Source of the DNA: Thalassospira australica
GTDB lineage: Bacteria > Pseudomonadota > Alphaproteobacteria > Rhodospirillales > Thalassospiraceae
DNA: 64,000 bases
Direction of reading: 5' to 3'
Assembly: GCF_000763295.1 (NCBI RefSeq)
Contig: NZ_JRJE01000005.1
Coordinates: forward strand, 186,001 to 250,000
Shown here in pieces: positions 17,246 to 26,101 of this stretch. The position numbers and the translations under genes were made by a program. The notes below the pieces were generated by a model, which worked only from the letters and a program-made list of their open reading frames with translations, had not been told where the DNA came from and did no database searches. Within the stretch, counting starts at the first letter, position 1; every line of letters starts with the position of its first letter.

Positions 17246-19024
17246 ATGTCCCCGCTGCCTGCCGGATGGTTTGCCATGCATCACAGCGTCCTGTTCGAGC
17301 TGTTCCTGATTCTTGCTGCGGCAATCATCGCCGTACCGATTGCGCACAAATTGCGCGCCAATTCGATTATCGGTTTTCTGATCGGTGGTTTTTGCATCGG
17401 GCCGTTCGGCTTTGGCCTGATTACGGAACGCGAAGATATTTCCACGGTTGCCGAACTTGGCGTTGTTTTCCTGCTGTTCATGATCGGGCTGGAGCTTTCG
17501 CGTGAACGTTTGCGCGTCATTGGCGGGCGTTTTGCCGCACTCGGGCTGTTGCAAATTCTTGTATCCATGGCCGCCCTGCTTGGGGTGTTGATTGTCATGA
17601 AGCTTGCCCTGCCGACCGCACTGGTCATTGCCGGTGCGCTGGCATTGTCCTCAACGGCGATCATCCTCAAACAGCTTTCTGATGACCGGCAGCTTAACAC
17701 CCGTTTCGGTCGCGCGGCCCTTGCGATCCTGTTGATGCAGGACGTGGCGGTTGGTCCGTTCCTGATCATGGTGCAGGCTGCGGGCAATGCCGGTACGGAA
17801 ACCAGCCCGTGGATCAGCATTCTGCTTGGGTTTGGTTCGGTCGCTTTGCTGTTGCTGGTGGGGCGGTATTTGTTGCCCCGCCTGTTTCGCTATATCGCGT
17901 CGCTTAAAAACCCGGAACTGTTTGCCATCGGCACGCTTTTTGTGGTGCTTGCCGCCAGTACGCTCACCGAGGTTTCCGGACTGTCCATGGCGCTTGGCGC
18001 ATTCATTGCCGGGGTCATGTTGGCCGAAACCGAATTTCGCCATCAGATCGAAGCCGATATTGCGCCCTTCCGCGGGGTGTTCCTGTCGCTGTTCTTTATG
18101 TCGGTCGGCATGTCGGTAAACAGCGATGTGGTTTACAACCAGTTCGGCAGCATTGTGATGTGGCTTGCATTGCTGCTGACAATCAAAACGGCTGTGCTTT
18201 TTGTTCTGGCACGCGTGATGCGTTTTGAAACCGGCTCTGCAATCCGGGTTGCGCTGAGCCTTGCGGCCGGGGGTGAATTTGCCTTTGTGATGCTTGCCCT
18301 TGCGGCCCAAAATGGTGCCGTGCCCATTGATATCGCAGCAATGCTGATCCCGGTTGTGGCGATTTCCATGGCGCTCACCCCGACACTGATCAATCTGGGC
18401 CACCGGATCGAGGACAAACTCCATCCCAAGGAAGAAGACCAGCTTGGCAAAATCGCCGAAGAGTCCGAGGGCATTCAACAGCATGTTCTGGTGATTGGCA
18501 GTGGGCGTGTGGGCCGCGTTCTTGCCCGAATGCTAAAAACGCAGGAAATACCATTTCTGGTCCTTGATAGTGATGCGCAACAGGTATCACGCGGTCGGGC
18601 AGAAGGCCTGCCGGTTTATTTCGCAGACGGATCAAGACCGGAAACATTCCGGGCAGCACACACCGACGAAGCAAAAATTGCGGTTGTTGCCATGGGGAAC
18701 CCGCATGCGACCGAAAAAACCGTCGCCCTTTTGCGCCAACATTATCCGCATTTGAAGATTTTTGCCCGTGCGCAGGACATCACCCATATCGGCCCCCTGT
18801 CGCGTCATGGTGCGGATGCGGCCATCCCCGAAGTTCTGGAAACCGGCTTGCGCCTTTCGGATCATGTTCTGGCAGCTTGTGATGTGCCCCAGGAAGACAT
18901 TGATGCCGAAATCGCCAAGTTTCGGCGGGCTGATATGCTGCTGATGAACGAACTGGCCCCACGCGCCCAGCGCAAACCAGGCGGCAACGAAACATCCGGC
19001 AAAGCCAAAGAAGACAAGGCCTAA
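17246..19024 (+). CDS. CPA2-family monovalent cation:proton antiporter with RCK domain
   Basis: 592 residues, similar in plan to KefB/YbaL. Residues ~15-390 are the Na+/H+ exchanger domain with 12-13 membrane segments; GVVFLLFMIGLELS and the ALALSSTAIILKQL region are typical. Residues ~412-530 form an RCK/TrkA-N domain starting at HVLVIGSGRVGRVLARML, which binds NAD(H) or a similar ligand. The tail is charged and disordered. It is likely a K+ (or Na+)/H+ antiporter of the inner membrane gated by a cytoplasmic nucleotide. An alternative start is ATG 17276. The stop codon lies within a GCCTAA tandem repeat. Confidence 0.85.
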   Translation: MSPLPAGWFAMHHSVLFELFLILAAAIIAVPIAHKLRANSIIGFLIGGFCIGPFGFGLITEREDISTVAELGVVFLLFMIGLELSRERLRVIGGRFAALGLLQILVSMAALLGVLIVMKLALPTALVIAGALALSSTAIILKQLSDDRQLNTRFGRAALAILLMQDVAVGPFLIMVQAAGNAGTETSPWISILLGFGSVALLLLVGRYLLPRLFRYIASLKNPELFAIGTLFVVLAASTLTEVSGLSMALGAFIAGVMLAETEFRHQIEADIAPFRGVFLSLFFMSVGMSVNSDVVYNQFGSIVMWLALLLTIKTAVLFVLARVMRFETGSAIRVALSLAAGGEFAFVMLALAAQNGAVPIDIAAMLIPVVAISMALTPTLINLGHRIEDKLHPKEEDQLGKIAEESEGIQQHVLVIGSGRVGRVLARMLKTQEIPFLVLDSDAQQVSRGRAEGLPVYFADGSRPETFRAAHTDEAKIAVVAMGNPHATEKTVALLRQHYPHLKIFARAQDITHIGPLSRHGADAAIPEVLETGLRLSDHVLAACDVPQEDIDAEIAKFRRADMLLMNELAPRAQRKPGGNETSGKAKEDKA

Positions 19025-19040
19025 GCCTAAGCCTAAGCCT
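19019..19040 (+). repeat. GCCTAA hexamer tandem repeat at a stop codon
   Basis: Three full GCCTAA units plus GCCT. The first TAA is the stop of the antiporter gene. Further in-frame TAA triplets follow, giving a series of stops. Probably a slippage expansion. Confidence 0.9.
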
Positions 19041-19050
19041 GTAACATTGA

Positions 19051-19086
19051 AAAACCTCCGCTGCGGCCGGCAACGGAGGTTTTTTA
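19051..19086. terminator. Intrinsic terminator, bidirectional
   Basis: AAAACCTCCG pairs with CGGAGGTTTTTT around a GC-rich loop. It lies between the convergent antiporter gene and phoB and has an A-run on one side and a T-run on the other, so it can end both transcripts, including the whole pst-phoU-phoB operon. Confidence 0.88.
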
Positions 19087-19108
19087 TCAGAAGCGTTTCG
19101 CGATGAAA

Positions 19109-19807
19109 TCAGGCCGCTGTTTCGGAATCCAGCGCGTAGCCTGCTGCACGGACGGTGCGGATGATATCGCGGGTGCCCTTTACGTCATTCAGCGCCTTGC
19201 GCAAACGCCGGATATGGACGTCAACGGTACGGGTTTCGACATAAATATTCGGACCCCAGACCGCATTCAGCAGCTGTTCGCGCGAGAAAACGCGACCCGG
19301 ATGCTCAAGGAAATAGCGCAGCAAACGGAATTCGGTCGGGCCAAGATGGATCGCCTTGCCATTGCGGCTGACACGGTGAGCCGCCAGATCCATTTCGATA
19401 TCGGAATAGATCAACTGCCCCTGTGGTTGCGCCGGTCCGGATCGACGCAACAATGCGCGGATACGGGCCAGCAACTCGCCAATGGCAAATGGCTTGGTAA
19501 CATAGTCATCAGCACCGGTATCAAGACCGCGGATACGGTCGCCCTCTTCGCCGCGTGCAGTCACCATAATCACCGGCAAATCGCGGCTTTCGGGTTTGCG
19601 GCGGATCTGGCGGCAGACCTCGATGCCCGACATGACGGGCAGCATCCAATCGAGCAAGACCAGATCGACGTGGGTCTCGGCCATGATTTTCAACGCTTCG
19701 TCACCGTCCCCGGCTTCGACGACCTGCATCCCCTCGCGTTCGAGGTTGTAGCGCAACATGGTTACGATTGCAGCTTCGTCCTCGACGATAAGAACCGTTG
19801 GGTCCAT
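19109..19807 (-). CDS. phoB: Phosphate regulon response regulator PhoB
   Basis: 232 residues, OmpR-type regulator. The receiver domain has the acidic pair in LIVEDE, the phosphoacceptor Asp53 in LLDWMLPVMSG, and the switch lysine in YVTKPFAIGELLARI. The winged-helix C-terminus shows LGPTEFRLLRYFLEHPGRVFSREQLL and the recognition helix region RTVDVHIRRLRKAL. Phosphorylated PhoB activates Pho-box promoters under phosphate shortage; a Pho box lies ahead of this same operon. The ATG at 19807 starts at the receiver; 7 extra codons are possible upstream. phoR is not in the window. It is the last gene of the operon. Confidence 0.95.
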   Translation of the reverse strand: MDPTVLIVEDEAAIVTMLRYNLEREGMQVVEAGDGDEALKIMAETHVDLVLLDWMLPVMSGIEVCRQIRRKPESRDLPVIMVTARGEEGDRIRGLDTGADDYVTKPFAIGELLARIRALLRRSGPAQPQGQLIYSDIEMDLAAHRVSRNGKAIHLGPTEFRLLRYFLEHPGRVFSREQLLNAVWGPNIYVETRTVDVHIRRLRKALNDVKGTRDIIRTVRAAGYALDSETAA

Positions 19808-19824
19808 CTTCCTATGCTCCAGTG

Positions 19825-20547
19825 TCACTCATTCGGTTCGACGACAGCGAAGTTCGCTGCGTCGTTTTTTGGCCGGTCCGTACCCGGCAGGTCTTCGCCC
19901 TTGATACGATAGTAGATCGTTTCGGCGATGTTGGTGGCGTGATCCCCGATACGTTCGATGTTCTTGGCGATGAACAGCAAATGGGTCGACGCGGTAATGT
20001 TGCGCGGATCTTCCATCATGTAGGTCAGCAATTCGCGGAACAGCGAATTGTACATGTCATCAACTTCCTGATCGCGTTCCCAAACACGATGGGCCTTTTC
20101 GGCATCGCCTTCGATATAGGCGTCCAGGACATCCTTGATGATTTCCTGGGCCAGCTTGGCCATATTCGGGATCGCCTGAACCGGGCGGATCGGCGGGATC
20201 TGGTTTAGAACCTGTGCGCGTTTGGCGATGTTTTTGGCAAGATCACCAATACGTTCCAGATCGTTGGACAGCTTAAGCGCGGTCACAACATGGCGCAGGT
20301 CATCTGCCATCGGCTGACGCAGGGCAAGGAAGCGCACGACAAAGTCCTGTACTTCCTGTTCCAGCACATCGATGCGCTGATCAGACAGAATGACTTTTTC
20401 AGCCAGTTCGGAATCGCGTTTAACGATGGAACGGATGGCCGAAATAAGCTGACTTTCCGCAAGCCCGCCCATCTGCGAAATGATGTTATTGAGGCGCGTC
20501 AGCTCTTCGTCGAACGAACTTACAATATGTGTTTTGTCTTCAGACAT
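19825..20547 (-). CDS. phoU: Phosphate transport system regulator PhoU
   Basis: 240 residues, two PhoU repeats of three helices each. Metal-binding ExxxD motifs occur in both: ERIGDLAKNIAKRA in the first and ERIGDHATNIAETIYY in the second. PhoU links the Pst transporter to PhoR-PhoB and represses the Pho regulon when phosphate is ample. The start ATG at 20547 sits just after pstB (23 bp), with GGAGAACG upstream; the frame is open further upstream but reads through pstB. Confidence 0.95.
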   Translation of the reverse strand: MSEDKTHIVSSFDEELTRLNNIISQMGGLAESQLISAIRSIVKRDSELAEKVILSDQRIDVLEQEVQDFVVRFLALRQPMADDLRHVVTALKLSNDLERIGDLAKNIAKRAQVLNQIPPIRPVQAIPNMAKLAQEIIKDVLDAYIEGDAEKAHRVWERDQEVDDMYNSLFRELLTYMMEDPRNITASTHLLFIAKNIERIGDHATNIAETIYYRIKGEDLPGTDRPKNDAANFAVVEPNE

Positions 20548-20569
20548 CTCATCGTTCTCCTGACAGCGC

Positions 20570-21373
20570 TTAACCGAAGCGACCGGTAATGTAACCCTTG
20601 GTACGTTCGTCCTTCGGGTTGGTGAAGATCTGATCGGTTTCACCGACTTCAACCAGCTTGCCAAGGTGGAAGAACGCAGTGCGCTGCGACACACGTGCAG
20701 CCTGCTGCATGGAGTGCGTAACAATCACGATGGTGTAGTTCGAACGCAGCTCGTCGATCAGTTCTTCGACCTTGGCAGTCGCGATCGGATCAAGGGCCGA
20801 GCATGGTTCATCCATCAGAATGACTTCCGGGCTGACCGCCACCGCACGTGCAATGCAAAGACGCTGCTGCTGACCACCGGAAAGACCGGTTGCCGGTGAC
20901 TGCAGGCGATCCTTGACTTCCTTGAGAAGCCCGGCACGTTCAAGCGAGGTCATGACGATCTCGTCAAGTTCGTCACGCGAGTTCACCAGACCATGGATAC
21001 GCGGGCCATAGGCCACGTTGTCATAGATCGTTTTCGGGAACGGGTTCGGCTTCTGGAACACCATGCCGATACGCGCACGCAACTGAACCACGTCGATGCG
21101 TTTGTCATAGATGTCACGACCGTCAAGGGTGACGTCGCCCTTGATGGTGACACCGTCAATCGTGTCGTTCATGCGGTTCATGCACCGCAAGAAGGTCGAT
21201 TTACCGCAACCCGACGGGCCAATCAGCGCGGTAACCTGCTTTTCGGCAATATCAAGGTTCACCTCGAAAAGGGCCTGATTATCGCTATAGAAAAGATCAA
21301 GGTTACGCGCGGTCATTTTCGGTTTTTCGACCGACGGCTCCGCCGTCATTGCGCTCTGGGATACAGCAGCCAT
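20570..21373 (-). CDS. pstB: Phosphate ABC transporter ATP-binding protein PstB
   Basis: 267 residues. Walker A is GPSGCGKST, the ABC signature [14 protein letters not shown], Walker [14 protein letters not shown] and the H-loop [12 protein letters not shown]. The YGPRIHG stretch and [15 protein letters not shown]-terminus are specific to PstB. It powers phosphate import with PstC and PstA. The ATG at 21373 begins one base after the pstA stop codon; the first ~25 residues are a lead-in before the ABC domain. Confidence 0.96.
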   Translation of the reverse strand: MAAVSQSAMTAEPSVEKPKMTARNLDLFYSDNQALFEVNLDIAEKQVTALIGPSGCGKSTFLRCMNRMNDTIDGVTIKGDVTLDGRDIYDKRIDVVQLRARIGMVFQKPNPFPKTIYDNVAYGPRIHGLVNSRDELDEIVMTSLERAGLLKEVKDRLQSPATGLSGGQQQRLCIARAVAVSPEVILMDEPCSALDPIATAKVEELIDELRSNYTIVIVTHSMQQAARVSQRTAFFHLGKLVEVGETDQIFTNPKDERTKGYITGRFG

Positions 21374-21374
21374 T

Positions 21375-22724
21375 TTACCACTTCCGTTCAAATTTTTTGC
21401 GCAGATACACGGCCAGTCCATTCATCAGGACAAGGAAGGCCAGCAACACCATAATCGCTGCCGAGGTTTTCTCGACAAAGGCACGTTCCGGGCTATCCGC
21501 CCAAAGATAAATCTGCACCGGCAGAACCGTTGCCGGGTCCAAGGCACTGCCTGGCACATCAACAATGAAGGCCACCATGCCAATCATCAAAAGCGGGGCG
21601 GTTTCCCCCAATGCCTGAGCCATGCCAATGATCGTGCCCGTCAGAATGCCCGGCATTGCCAGCGGCAACACGTGATGGGTCACGGTCTGAACCGGGGATG
21701 CCCCAAGGCCAAGGGCGGCCTGACGGATCGACGGCGGCACCGCCTTGATCGCGGCACGCGATGCAATAATGATGGTCGGCAGCGTCATCAGCGCCAGCGT
21801 CAAACCACCGACAACCGGGGCCGAGCGCGGCAAATGCATGACATTGAGGTAAACTTCAAGACCGAGCAGACCGAACACAATCGACGGCACGGCAGCAAGG
21901 TTGTTGATATTGACCTCAACGATCTGGGTGAAGCGGTTCTTGGGGGCAAATTCCTCAAGATAGATCGCAGCCAGAACCCCGATCGGGAAGGAAAGCGCCA
22001 AGGTGACAATCAGGGTATAGAATGACCCGACAGCAGCCCCCCAAATACCGGCAAGCTCCGGCTCGCGGGAGTCACCATTGGTGAAGAAGCGCGCATGGAA
22101 CTGCTTGTCAACAGCACCGTCTGCGACCAATTCGTTATACCAGCCCACTTCCTGATCGTTCAGGCGACGGTCGCCCTCGGGCACTGCCGGATCGATATAG
22201 CCTTTGTTGAGCATATCGAAGTCATCGCCCGAAATAAGCCAGACGGACCGTGTCTGACCAATCAAGCTCGGGTTTTCAAGAACCCGCTCGCGCAGGTCAT
22301 AGGACGCGCCGCCAGACACAATGCCATAAAGGTTTCGCTTGTCGCGCCGTGCCGTAACATCGGGGAACCGTTCCCGCAGGGCCGACTTGATCAAACCATC
22401 ATAATTCGCACGTCCGATCACTTCGGGATCGCCCGTACCATCGGGGTCGATCACCGATTTGTCGAAGGTCACCTCAAGCTGAACATAGGTTTGGTAAAAG
22501 GCACTGTAGCCTTTGGAACCGATTGAACCTGCCAGAACAAAGAGGGCTGTAAGTGCGAGAAAAATCGCAGCAAGACCATAAATTTTGAACCGGCGCTCAG
22601 CAGCGTAACGTTTTTTAATGTTGCGGGCGATCTTGGGGCTATCCCAGTCAACCGGCTTGCGCAGATTGTCAGAGATCACCTTGGCCGCAGCTCTGTCTTC
22701 CATAAGAGATGCCATATCAGTCAT
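21375..22724 (-). CDS. pstA: Phosphate ABC transporter permease PstA (extended)
   Basis: 449 residues, well over the ~290 of the E. coli type. The first membrane segment (about residues 45-67) is followed by a ~155-residue periplasmic insertion. The usual permease core begins at [21 protein letters not shown], with the cytoplasmic coupling EAA region [20 protein letters not shown]. The long insertion is common in alphaproteobacterial PstA. It overlaps the pstC stop by eight bases (ATGACTGA), so the two permeases are translationally coupled. A longer frame to 22766 would run deeper into pstC and is unlikely. Confidence 0.92.
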   Translation of the reverse strand: MTDMASLMEDRAAAKVISDNLRKPVDWDSPKIARNIKKRYAAERRFKIYGLAAIFLALTALFVLAGSIGSKGYSAFYQTYVQLEVTFDKSVIDPDGTGDPEVIGRANYDGLIKSALRERFPDVTARRDKRNLYGIVSGGASYDLRERVLENPSLIGQTRSVWLISGDDFDMLNKGYIDPAVPEGDRRLNDQEVGWYNELVADGAVDKQFHARFFTNGDSREPELAGIWGAAVGSFYTLIVTLALSFPIGVLAAIYLEEFAPKNRFTQIVEVNINNLAAVPSIVFGLLGLEVYLNVMHLPRSAPVVGGLTLALMTLPTIIIASRAAIKAVPPSIRQAALGLGASPVQTVTHHVLPLAMPGILTGTIIGMAQALGETAPLLMIGMVAFIVDVPGSALDPATVLPVQIYLWADSPERAFVEKTSAAIMVLLAFLVLMNGLAVYLRKKFERKW

Positions 22725-24096
22725 ATTTCTCGCGATACTTCTGAACAACCTTAAGGGCAAATACATTCAAACCCAAGGTGACAAGGAAAAGAACCAGCCC
22801 CAACGCAAAGGCCGAGAGGGTTTTGGCACTGTCAAACTCCTGGTCACCGACCAGAAGGGTCACAATCTGCACGGTTACGGTTGTTACAGCCTGAAGCGGG
22901 TTGGCTGTCATATTTGCAGCCAAACCGGCTGCCATCACAACAATCATCGTTTCACCAATCGCACGCGACACCGCCAAAAGAACGGCACCAACGATCCCCG
23001 GCAAAGCCGCCGGGAAAATCACGTTGCGAATGGTTTCGGATTTTGTCGCCCCCAAACCATAGGAGCCATCCCGCAACGATTTGGGCACCTGCGACATCAC
23101 GTCATCTGACAGGGATGATACGAACGGGATAATCATCACGCCCATCACAAGACCCGCTGCAAGGGCACTTTCCGAACTGACGTCAAGGCCAAGCACGGCA
23201 CCATTGTCACGCAGGAAAGGCGCCACGGTGAGTGCGGCAAAGAAGCCATACACAACGGTCGGTACGCCTGCGAGAATTTCAAGCGCCGGTTTGGCAACCG
23301 CGCGGAATTTCGGCGAGGCATATTCGCCCATGTAAATGGCCGAGAACAAACCGATCGGAACCGCAACACACATGGCAATCAGGGTGATCAGCAGCGTACC
23401 GGCAAACAGCGGGATCGCGCCAAATGCGCCTTCGGAGGCCACCTGATCGTCACGGATCGCCGTCTGGGGGCTCCATTCCAGCCCAAAGAGGAACTCAAGC
23501 GGGCTGACCTTGGTAAAGAAGTGCATCGCTTCGAACAAAAGCGAAAAAACAATCCCGACAGTCGAAAGGATCGCAATCGCCGAACAGCCAATCATCACGT
23601 AACGTGCAATGCGCTCGATATTATTGCGCGCGCGCATCTCGGCTTCGATTTTGCGATAGGAAACGGCAAGGCCAAGAACTGCTGCACTCAGGATCACGAC
23701 AACCAGGGCGACATTTGCGACCGTCTGCAAGTTGCCAAGTCTGCGGCCGGCATCAATAATTTCCGGTGAAACCGACAGGTGTTCACCGTTACCTGCAGCA
23801 ATCAGCGAAATACTGTTGAGCGCAAGTGACAGTTGACCCGAGTCGTTGACAATTTCAGCCGGCAGGTCAGAAATGATCAGGGTTTCGATCACTGTCCCCT
23901 GAAACATGTACCAGATCAAAATCAAAAACAGTGCGGGGATACCGCACCATGCCGCTGTGTAAGCTCCGTAATGAGCTGGCAACGAGTGAAGATTGCTATG
24001 TCGGCCGCCCGAAAGAGCCACAGCCCGCTGGCGTCCAAAATAAAAGGACAAAGCACAAAGCGCGGCAACCGCGAGCAACAGGAAAGACAGGGACAT
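22717..24096 (-). CDS. pstC: Phosphate ABC transporter permease PstC (extended)
   Basis: 459 residues with an N-terminal extension compared with the ~320-residue E. coli form. Two early membrane segments (residues 2-18 and 50-67) flank a short loop; a periplasmic stretch lies near 70-130, and the permease core follows from about residue 190. The coupling EAA-like segment is PKSLRDGSYGLGATKSETIRNV. It forms the channel with PstA. The gene is separated from pstS by a hairpin that should reduce read-through, as is common where the binding protein is needed in excess. Confidence 0.92.
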   Translation of the reverse strand: MSLSFLLLAVAALCALSFYFGRQRAVALSGGRHSNLHSLPAHYGAYTAAWCGIPALFLILIWYMFQGTVIETLIISDLPAEIVNDSGQLSLALNSISLIAAGNGEHLSVSPEIIDAGRRLGNLQTVANVALVVVILSAAVLGLAVSYRKIEAEMRARNNIERIARYVMIGCSAIAILSTVGIVFSLLFEAMHFFTKVSPLEFLFGLEWSPQTAIRDDQVASEGAFGAIPLFAGTLLITLIAMCVAVPIGLFSAIYMGEYASPKFRAVAKPALEILAGVPTVVYGFFAALTVAPFLRDNGAVLGLDVSSESALAAGLVMGVMIIPFVSSLSDDVMSQVPKSLRDGSYGLGATKSETIRNVIFPAALPGIVGAVLLAVSRAIGETMIVVMAAGLAANMTANPLQAVTTVTVQIVTLLVGDQEFDSAKTLSAFALGLVLFLVTLGLNVFALKVVQKYREKYD

Positions 24097-24177
24097 TATT
24101 TTTAATCCGTTCGCCAGGTGAGCCTGCAGAAGTCAGTTCGAAAGGCCAATAGGACAGAAAGAATAAACAAATCAAGG

Positions 24178-24218
24178 CAGAAAACAAAGAAACCGATGGC
24201 AGCGAATGCTGCCACCGG
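24178..24218 (-). terminator. Partial terminator between pstS and pstC
   Basis: On the minus strand CCGGTGGCAGC, loop ATTC, GCTGCCATCGG form a strong hairpin followed by TTTCTTTGTTTT. It directly follows the pstS stop. It likely sets a higher level of pstS mRNA than of pstCAB-phoUB. Confidence 0.75.
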
Positions 24219-24231
24219 TTGAAAGATCGCG

Positions 24232-25266
24232 TTACATGCTCAGCGGCGAAAGGTTCATCGCTGCATTGCGTACTGCTTCACGCTCAGCTGCATCCATCGG
24301 GATGAGGCCACGGTCAGCAAGATAGCCTTCGTCACCCCAAGCTTTGTCTGCGGTGAACTCAGCAAGATATTCCTTGATACCCGGAATGGTACCAACGTGT
24401 GCGTTCTTGACGTAGAAGAACAGCGAGCGGGAAACCGGGTAAGAACCGTCAGAAATTGCTTCGAAGGTCGGAGCAACACCAGAGATCATCGAACCCTGAA
24501 GTTTGTCGCCGTTCTGATCAAGGAAGGAGAAACCGAAGATGCCAAATGCATCTTTGTTGGCTTCAAGTTTCTGAACGATCAGGTTGTCGTTCTCGCCAGC
24601 TTCAACGTAGCCGCCGTCTTCACGAACGCCAGCGCAAACTGCTTCGAACTGGTCTTCGTTGGTTTCTTCAAGAGCAGCAATAACCGGGAAGCTTTCGCAA
24701 GCTTCTTCAAGTACCAGCTCGGTGAAAGCATCACGGGTACCCGAGGTCGGCGGCGGGCCAAGAACTTCGATTTTCGCGTCCGGAAGGCTCGGATCAATTT
24801 CTGACCAGGTGGTGTACGGGTTGTCGATCAGCGACTGGCCGTCTTTTGACGGAACAGTTTTCGCAAGAGCGAGGAAAATCTGTTCTTTGGTCAGGTCGAT
24901 CTGCTCAGAAGCGTTGGAGTTCGACAGGACGATACCGTCGTAACCAACTTTAACTTCGGTAACTTCCGAAATGCCGTTTTCAGCACATTTCTCAACTTCG
25001 GACTTCTTGATGCGACGCGAAGCATTGGTGATGTCCGGGTGCTGTTCGCCAACACCGGCGCAGAACAGCTTCAGACCACCGCCAGAACCGGTCGATTCAA
25101 TAACCGGCGTTTTGAAGGAGGTGGTTTTACCGAATTCTTCTGCAACTGCGGTTGCAAACGGGAAGACGGTGGACGAACCAACGATACGAATCTGGTCGCG
25201 TGCTTCGGCAGCGCCAGCAAAGGCAACGCTCATAAGCGCCGCAACAGCAAGAGTCTTCTTCATCAT
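24232..25266 (-). CDS. pstS: Phosphate ABC transporter substrate-binding protein PstS
   Basis: 344 residues from the first of two adjacent ATG codons (25266 and 25263), with GGGGAA upstream. A Sec signal peptide (MKKTLAVAALMSVAFAGAAEA) directs it to the periplasm. Phosphate ligands are visible in IVGSSTVFPF and ESTGSGGGLKLFC, and the PPTSGTRDAF loop is the third contact. It captures phosphate for PstCAB. The Pho box at 25347-25375 lies ~80 bp upstream, so it is the PhoB-controlled first gene of the operon. Confidence 0.95.
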   Translation of the reverse strand: MMKKTLAVAALMSVAFAGAAEARDQIRIVGSSTVFPFATAVAEEFGKTTSFKTPVIESTGSGGGLKLFCAGVGEQHPDITNASRRIKKSEVEKCAENGISEVTEVKVGYDGIVLSNSNASEQIDLTKEQIFLALAKTVPSKDGQSLIDNPYTTWSEIDPSLPDAKIEVLGPPPTSGTRDAFTELVLEEACESFPVIAALEETNEDQFEAVCAGVREDGGYVEAGENDNLIVQKLEANKDAFGIFGFSFLDQNGDKLQGSMISGVAPTFEAISDGSYPVSRSLFFYVKNAHVGTIPGIKEYLAEFTADKAWGDEGYLADRGLIPMDAAEREAVRNAAMNLSPLSM

Positions 25267-25346
25267 AAATTCCCCAATGGTAGTTCCACTTCGGAACGGT
25301 GCAACGATCTGCGAGGCGGACTCTAACGCTGGGTGCTTACGGTATT

Positions 25347-25375
25347 GTGTCGCTTTTGTTAACGTTATGTGACAA
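25347..25375 (-). promoter_or_regulatory. Pho box upstream of pstS
   Basis: On the minus strand: TTGTCAC, ATAA, CGTTAAC, AAAA, GCGACAC. That is three 7-bp half-sites with 4-bp AT spacers, an 11-bp period, close to the PhoB consensus CTGTCAT-N4-CTGTCAC. Position and the downstream pst-phoU-phoB operon support PhoB control, including autoregulation. Confidence 0.75.
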
Positions 25376-25689
25376 CGTATCAGAGCGGTAAAAACACTCG
25401 TGTATTTCATTTAAAAACAAATACTTAGTTTAGTTTTGCGTTCACCTGAAAATGAATATTTTCACATCAACATGGCCCATAAGCGTTGATGTGCGATGGG
25501 CTTGCGCGATCATTGTAACAATCACTGTAACAATTGCCGCCAAGAAGCGATAACGCCGCGCCAACCGCCGGGACCGATGATTAATTCCAGCAAGCTCTTT
25601 ACACGGCCCGCGTTCCACGCAACTGTTGTTCAGGCACGGGTCAAACATGCAGTGCGTCTGTCTGCGCACCGCCATAACAGGAGAAAGAC
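25376..25689. other. Divergent promoter region, pstS / small helical protein
   Basis: 314 bp without a gene. It contains an imperfect palindrome GAAAATGAATATTTTC (25449-25464) and the direct repeat TGTAACAAT at 25514-25522 and 25526-25534 (12-bp period), possibly a degenerate Pho site for the plus-strand gene. The ribosome site AGGAGA lies just before 25690. Confidence 0.4.
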
Positions 25690-25992
25690 ATGAGCAACGC
25701 CTCGATCGACGAGATTCAGGAACTGATCCAGAAGCTGTCTGGCGAACTTGGGGAAATGTCCGAGGCGGCATCACGTCATATCGATGACCTGCATATCGCC
25801 GTGAATAATGTCGCGTCTCATGTTCTGGCGATCGAAGCTGTTCTGTCGCTGGTGGCACAAAAGGTCGATATCGACGAAGCCGACGCGATCAAATGGATCC
25901 GCGACAAGACGGCAGCCTATGCCGAAGACAGCAGCGAAGGATCCGCTGCCGAGGGCATTGCCCAAAGTCTGCTGGGCAAAGAAGGGCAATAA
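25690..25992 (+). CDS. Small acidic helical protein of unknown function
   Basis: 100 residues with a strong ribosome site (AGGAGAAAGAC then ATG). It is mostly helical and acidic, with no signal peptide or membrane segment. An amphipathic, coiled-coil-like region covers residues ~5-65 (IQELIQKLSGELGEMSEAA), followed by a flexible Ser/Glu/Gly-rich tail. It stands alone between the divergent pstS promoter and a terminator. I do not recognise the family. Its promoter region adjoins that of pstS, so a phosphate link is possible but unproven. Confidence 0.6.
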   Translation: MSNASIDEIQELIQKLSGELGEMSEAASRHIDDLHIAVNNVASHVLAIEAVLSLVAQKVDIDEADAIKWIRDKTAAYAEDSSEGSAAEGIAQSLLGKEGQ

Positions 25993-26044
25993 CCGCTACC
26001 GCTGCCTCCGCCTGACTGCGGCAACCGCGCATCTTGTAAAATAC

Positions 26045-26080
26045 AAAAGGACGGCAGATGGTCATTCCTGCCGTCCTTTT
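26045..26080. terminator. Intrinsic terminator, bidirectional
   Basis: AAAAGGACGGCAG, 10-base loop, CTGCCGTCCTTTT: a perfect 9-bp GC stem with A- and T-runs. It lies between the small helical gene and the convergent glcF. Confidence 0.9.
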
Positions 26081-26101
26081 CATGCTTGATACCTTGTTGC
26101 T

